Below are positions 63,634 to 64,000 of a stretch of 64,000 bases of DNA, piece by piece. The stretch is taken from assembly GCA_022510615.1 (NCBI GenBank), contig JAFLTC010000003.1, positions 99,685 through 163,684 of the forward strand, given 5' to 3'. The position numbers were made by a program, and so were the translations under genes. The stretch is from Lachnospiraceae bacterium. GTDB taxonomy: Bacteria > Bacillota > Clostridia > Lachnospirales > Lachnospiraceae. How positions within the stretch are numbered: position 1 is the stretch's first letter; each line of letters starts with the position of its first letter. The notes beneath the pieces are model-generated. The model had not been told where the DNA came from and ran no database searches. It was given only the letters and a program-made list of their open reading frames with translations.

Positions 63634-64000
63634 TTACTGTAACAGAGAAAGTACTCCCTGATTTGCCTGATTTGCCTGAGCCAGCATGGAAGTAGCTGCC
63701 TGCTGCAAGATGCTCTCCTTGGAGAATCTTGTCATTTCGTCAGCCATGTCTGTATCACGGATACGAGACTCAGCTGCCTGCATGTTCTCAGCAGTGTTGT
63801 CATCTACTTTTACTGTGTACTCAAGACGGTTCTGGATAGCACCCAGCTTAGAACGCTCAGTTGTTACATCCTTAATCATAAGGTCAACAGAACTGATCAG
63901 TGCGGAAATCTCATCACCTTTTCCGTTTTTAACTTCTTTGCTCTCAGTCTTTACAGTACCATCGTCTTCGAAATCATCCAAAGTAGAACCGGTAACTGCA
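63634..64000 (-). CDS. Flagellin, C-terminal part
   Basis: The gene runs off the right edge; about 121 C-terminal residues are visible. They form the conserved D1/D0 helices: ISALISSVDLMIKDVTTERSKLGAIQNRLEYTV, AAESRIRDTDMADEMTRFSKESILQQAATSMLAQANQANQGVLSLLQ. These pack the filament core and carry the export and assembly surface. The upstream visible stretch (TGSTLDDFEDDGTVKTES) belongs to the variable domain. Codon use is clearly biased, as expected of a highly expressed gene. Confidence 0.92.
   Translation of the reverse strand, partial: AVTGSTLDDFEDDGTVKTESKEVKNGKGDEISALISSVDLMIKDVTTERSKLGAIQNRLEYTVKVDDNTAENMQAAESRIRDTDMADEMTRFSKESILQQAATSMLAQANQANQGVLSLLQ

Overview
The window reads as a chromosomal segment of a Gram-positive, motile, spore-forming gut-type Clostridium relative, most likely family Lachnospiraceae. 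The support is direct: moderate-to-low GC, strong GGAGG ribosome sites, consensus TTGACA/TATAAT promoters, a flagellin gene, a sporulation sigma factor of the SigK type beside a Csp-like subtilase, many secreted proteins with bacterial Ig-like (Big2) domains, DUF3793/DUF4317 proteins typical of that group, and a Ter/FabV enoyl reductase. The species cannot be named from the sequence. No rRNA, tRNA, CRISPR array, prophage or intact insertion sequence was seen.

Layout. 1-1223: the start of an ABC exporter with a zinc ribbon, then a gap holding nested inverted and direct repeats and a very small peptide gene with a perfect promoter. 1224-6701: an ECF sigma factor, its DUF4179 anti-sigma and three secreted proteins in one leftward run. 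6823-11590: TetR regulator, heptad-repeat secreted protein and MMPL exporter with a palindromic operator. 11715-16587: an intracellular subtilase, glycogen phosphorylase and a large Ig-domain secreted protein. 16692-23860: lipoprotein, leucine-rich-repeat protein, thioredoxin reductase, thioredoxin, and a TetM/EF-G-like GTPase fused to a Rae1/YacP-type nuclease domain. 24048-28829: secreted Ig and PepSY proteins and the TrkA/TrkH potassium system. 28847-32006: an internally deleted MATE gene, DUF2798 membrane protein, a metal-binding membrane protein, DUF3793 and an MBL hydrolase. 32091-35751: Csp-like subtilase, SigK without a pro-sequence, DUF4317. 35858-40538: cupin, GH27 glycosidase, and a sulfur cluster (Rrf2 regulator, metY, cysK) with elaborate palindromes around the metY promoter. 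40679-44706: an ammonium channel fused to its PII regulator behind a promoter-proximal terminator, a membrane protein, a class B sortase and an acetyltransferase. 44869-49624: GH2 glycosidase and isocitrate dehydrogenase. 49722-55144: Rpn-type nuclease remnant, small secreted protein, two CobW-family GTPases (one with a His-rich loop), aspartate kinase and a ZIP metal transporter. 55258-64000: SbcCD, FabV, hemolysin-III-like protein, MBL hydrolase, polysaccharide deacetylase, sugar-nucleotide cytidylyltransferase and the C-terminal end of flagellin.

How parts work together. The two CobW GTPases and the ZIP transporter suggest zinc (or other divalent metal) handling. The Rrf2-metY-cysK group makes homocysteine and cysteine. 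The cytidylyltransferase next to flagellin suggests glycosylation of the flagellum with a nonulosonic-type sugar. SigK and the Csp-like protease suggest sporulation and germination.

The observations I would follow first are the translocase-nuclease fusion (21242-23860), the 26-residue peptide gene with a self-pairing start region (1013-1156), the shared promoter-proximal terminators in front of amt and the MATE remnant, and a short near-palindromic element scattered at gene borders throughout the window.
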